Under the pieces are notes generated by a model, which saw only the letters and a program-made list of their open reading frames with translations, ran no database searches and had not been told where the DNA came from. Below, in pieces: positions 15,102-16,375 of a DNA stretch of 16,375 nucleotides. The stretch lies in the NCBI GenBank assembly GCA_022701365.1, contig JAKUHH010000219.1, positions 1 through 16,375 of the forward strand, read 5' to 3'. Numbering within the stretch: the first letter of the stretch is position 1; the number at the start of each line of letters is the position of its first letter. Origin of the DNA: Mycocentrospora acerina (lineage: Eukaryota; Ascomycota; Dothideomycetes; Pleosporales). The translations under genes and the position numbers were made by a program.

Positions 15102-16375
15102 TTATCTACTAGTAGTAGTCTTGTTACTAACCTGACAGCTATAGCTTGTATCTGCTTAGCGTAGTATATCTGCACACTAGTTAGTCTAATAACATAGTTT
15201 ACATTACAGAAATATACTTACTAAATTTATCCTTATGCTAACTAACTTAATTAGCAGTATCTTAATAATAAGTAATAGTTGTACAGAGCCTAATTTTCCT
15301 AAAGCATCCTTATTACTTACTTGTAGGTTAAGTAGTACTTCCTTAGGAAAATGTGGCTATACTGCTGCAGGTCTCCTAATTCTAATAATATCACATGCAC
15401 TACTCTCTAGCGCTGCCTCTATGCTCTTTTAAGTTTAAAAGCTACCTGTTACTATAAGAATAATGTCTAGGTAGGCAGCGTAAACTGCCTTTGCATAATT
15501 AAGAAAAAACACTTCTTGTTAAACTAAGCGCTGTACCTTAAGGTTAGAATTAATAGCTAATATAAGGGGATTTTTATAGCTCCTGCTACTAATTTCTAAG
15601 AAGTTAATTAATTCTGCAGCAATTAAACTGACCTGTTTAAGACTGTCTTCTAGATTCTTAGCACTATTAATGTTAGCACTGTTTAGCTTTACACTAACAG
15701 CAAATAAAGATAGAACAACAGCCCTTATAGCCCTAATAATTTTAATAACAAAGCAAGCGCGCTTTGCAGGTGTACTACTGTATGCATTATTCTAGACATT
15801 AGTTTTTAGAGACAAGAATAAACTAATTAAGTATCTATGTGCGCTATGTAACTTAATACCTTAGAATCTAGATTTATAAGATAATTTTACTGTATTAACA
15901 AACTGCTAGATAGCTACTTTAATGTTATTAATTGTTATTTCTTTTAGAGTCCTAAACAAAACTTTAGCAAGTAAATGTTTAAAAAAACTAGACCTAATGT
16001 TAAGTAGAATTAGGGACAGTGCAATAGAAGGAGAGAAAACCCTTCTTTCCCCTGCACTAGCAGGACTTTAGCGACCTAGATAGCTAATTTAAACAAGAGT
16101 AGGCACGCCATTGTGTTGGGAGGCAAGAGCCTACTGTTTCTAGGCATTGCGTGTAGCCTGTAATATAGAGGACCCTAGTGCAACTATTCTAAGAGAAGCT
16201 TTGTGCAAAGTTAAAACTTCTACATTTCTTAATTAAACTTAGAGATTAAGTAGTACACTATAAATTTAGAAAATAACTTACTAGTAAGAATACTTCTTTA
16301 GCCTCTAGAACCCTATTTTGCGTACAGTGTTATATATTTATTGTCTAGATTAGAGTCTGCAGCTATATCTTTAGC
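15102..16375 (-). pseudogene. NADH:flavin oxidoreductase (old yellow enzyme family) relic, 5' end outside window
   Basis: The minus strand keeps the order of an OYE-type TIM barrel. Landmarks are 'KYITLYAKWGSRG' (~16320), 'RNVEVLTLHKASLRIVAL' (intact members: GN-VxVD...RNVAL), 'ASQHNGVPTLV(Q)ISYLGR(Q)SP' (usually QINHPGRQSP), 'QGIKLHSAHRYLISLFLS' (GxELHxAHGYL), 'VKLNSANI', 'FLEISSRSYKNP' (LEISGGxYExP), 'FFLNYAKAVYAAYLDIILIV', 'TGSF' (TGGF) and 'SACDIIRIRRPAAV' (GACDxIGxGRP). The enzyme binds FMN and reduces activated alkenes with NAD(P)H. Flavin and phosphate-binding glycines are now Ser or Arg, His is Tyr in NHPGR, and some eight stops occur. A 45-bp intron (GTAAGT ... CTAACTAG, 15221-15177) precedes a short last exon ending in TAA near 15104-15102. 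An upstream intron near 16287 (GTAAGT) is likely, its acceptor unclear. It is far more decayed than the gene at 9247. Confidence 0.8.
15177..15221 (-). other. Probable last intron of the flavin oxidoreductase relic
   Basis: GTAAGT donor and an ACTAACTAG end, 45 bases. Removal leads from '...KLVSIRINL' to 'CADILRQADTSYSC', close to the WYADQIR-like C-terminus of fungal OYE proteins. Confidence 0.55.

Noticed and set aside
15235..15432. 65-codon open frame on the plus strand
   Set aside because: It is antisense to the flavin oxidoreductase relic, whose motifs on the minus strand are clear.

Overview
The window looks like a repeat-rich, gene-poor stretch of a filamentous ascomycete genome (Pezizomycotina). 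The reasons are short GT-AG introns with CTAAC/CTGAC-type branch sites, the C-terminal part of a fungal-type transcription factor, Tad-clade LINEs, a Fot1/pogo transposase, and pervasive C-to-T decay of the repeat-induced point mutation (RIP) type. Nearly every protein-like reading frame except the first is broken, mostly by TAG codons that stand where the family has Trp or Gln.

Layout, left to right. 1-768: C-terminal part of an apparently intact fungal transcription factor. About 960-2248: a composite LINE-like remnant (decayed ORF with an ATG at 1070, a ~35-bp minisatellite, then a LINE 3' end with an A-run). 2575-3782 (-): an unidentified multi-exon decayed gene. 3963-4239: polypurine tract plus a probable LTR. 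4309-5345 (-): decayed LINE ORF1. 5461-7660 (+): decayed Tad-like LINE ORF2 with reverse transcriptase. 7661-7955: probable LTR. 7957-9190: low-complexity decayed frame with a 24-bp tandem repeat and (GGCAAC)8. 9247-10327 (-): a two-exon trans-enoyl-reductase-like gene killed by loss of its ATG and two Trp-to-TAG changes, with a structured upstream region. 10650-11041: a nearly unmutated LTR-like repeat. 11042-12387: a second LINE copy with an internal deletion bridged by (CTA)17 and an intact RNase H domain. 12910-13215: a heavily mutated copy of the 10650 repeat. 13216-13880 (-): Fot1-like transposase relic with its first catalytic Asp lost. 13885-14970 (-): relic resembling the non-helicase part of fungal telomere-linked-helicase/OrsD-like large ORFs. 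15102-16375 (-): relic of an NADH:flavin oxidoreductase (old yellow enzyme family), cut by the window edge.

The most interesting signal is mutational. Two copies of one repeat (10650 and 12910) can be aligned by eye. Essentially every CpA preceded by a pyrimidine (TCA, CCA and their complements TGA, TGG) has become TpA, while essentially every CpA preceded by a purine (ACA, GCA and complements TGT, TGC) is untouched. The same asymmetry explains the trinucleotide make-up of the repeats, the TAG-type stops, the catalytic Asp-to-Asn change in the transposase and all three lesions of the enoyl-reductase gene. This suggests a RIP-like process with a strict -1 pyrimidine requirement.

Functionally, a transcription factor, an enoyl-reductase-like enzyme and a flavin oxidoreductase near each other could be the wreck of a secondary-metabolite locus in a subtelomere-like repeat island. 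That is inference. Reading frames were followed by hand, so positions of decayed genes are approximate unless a codon is named.
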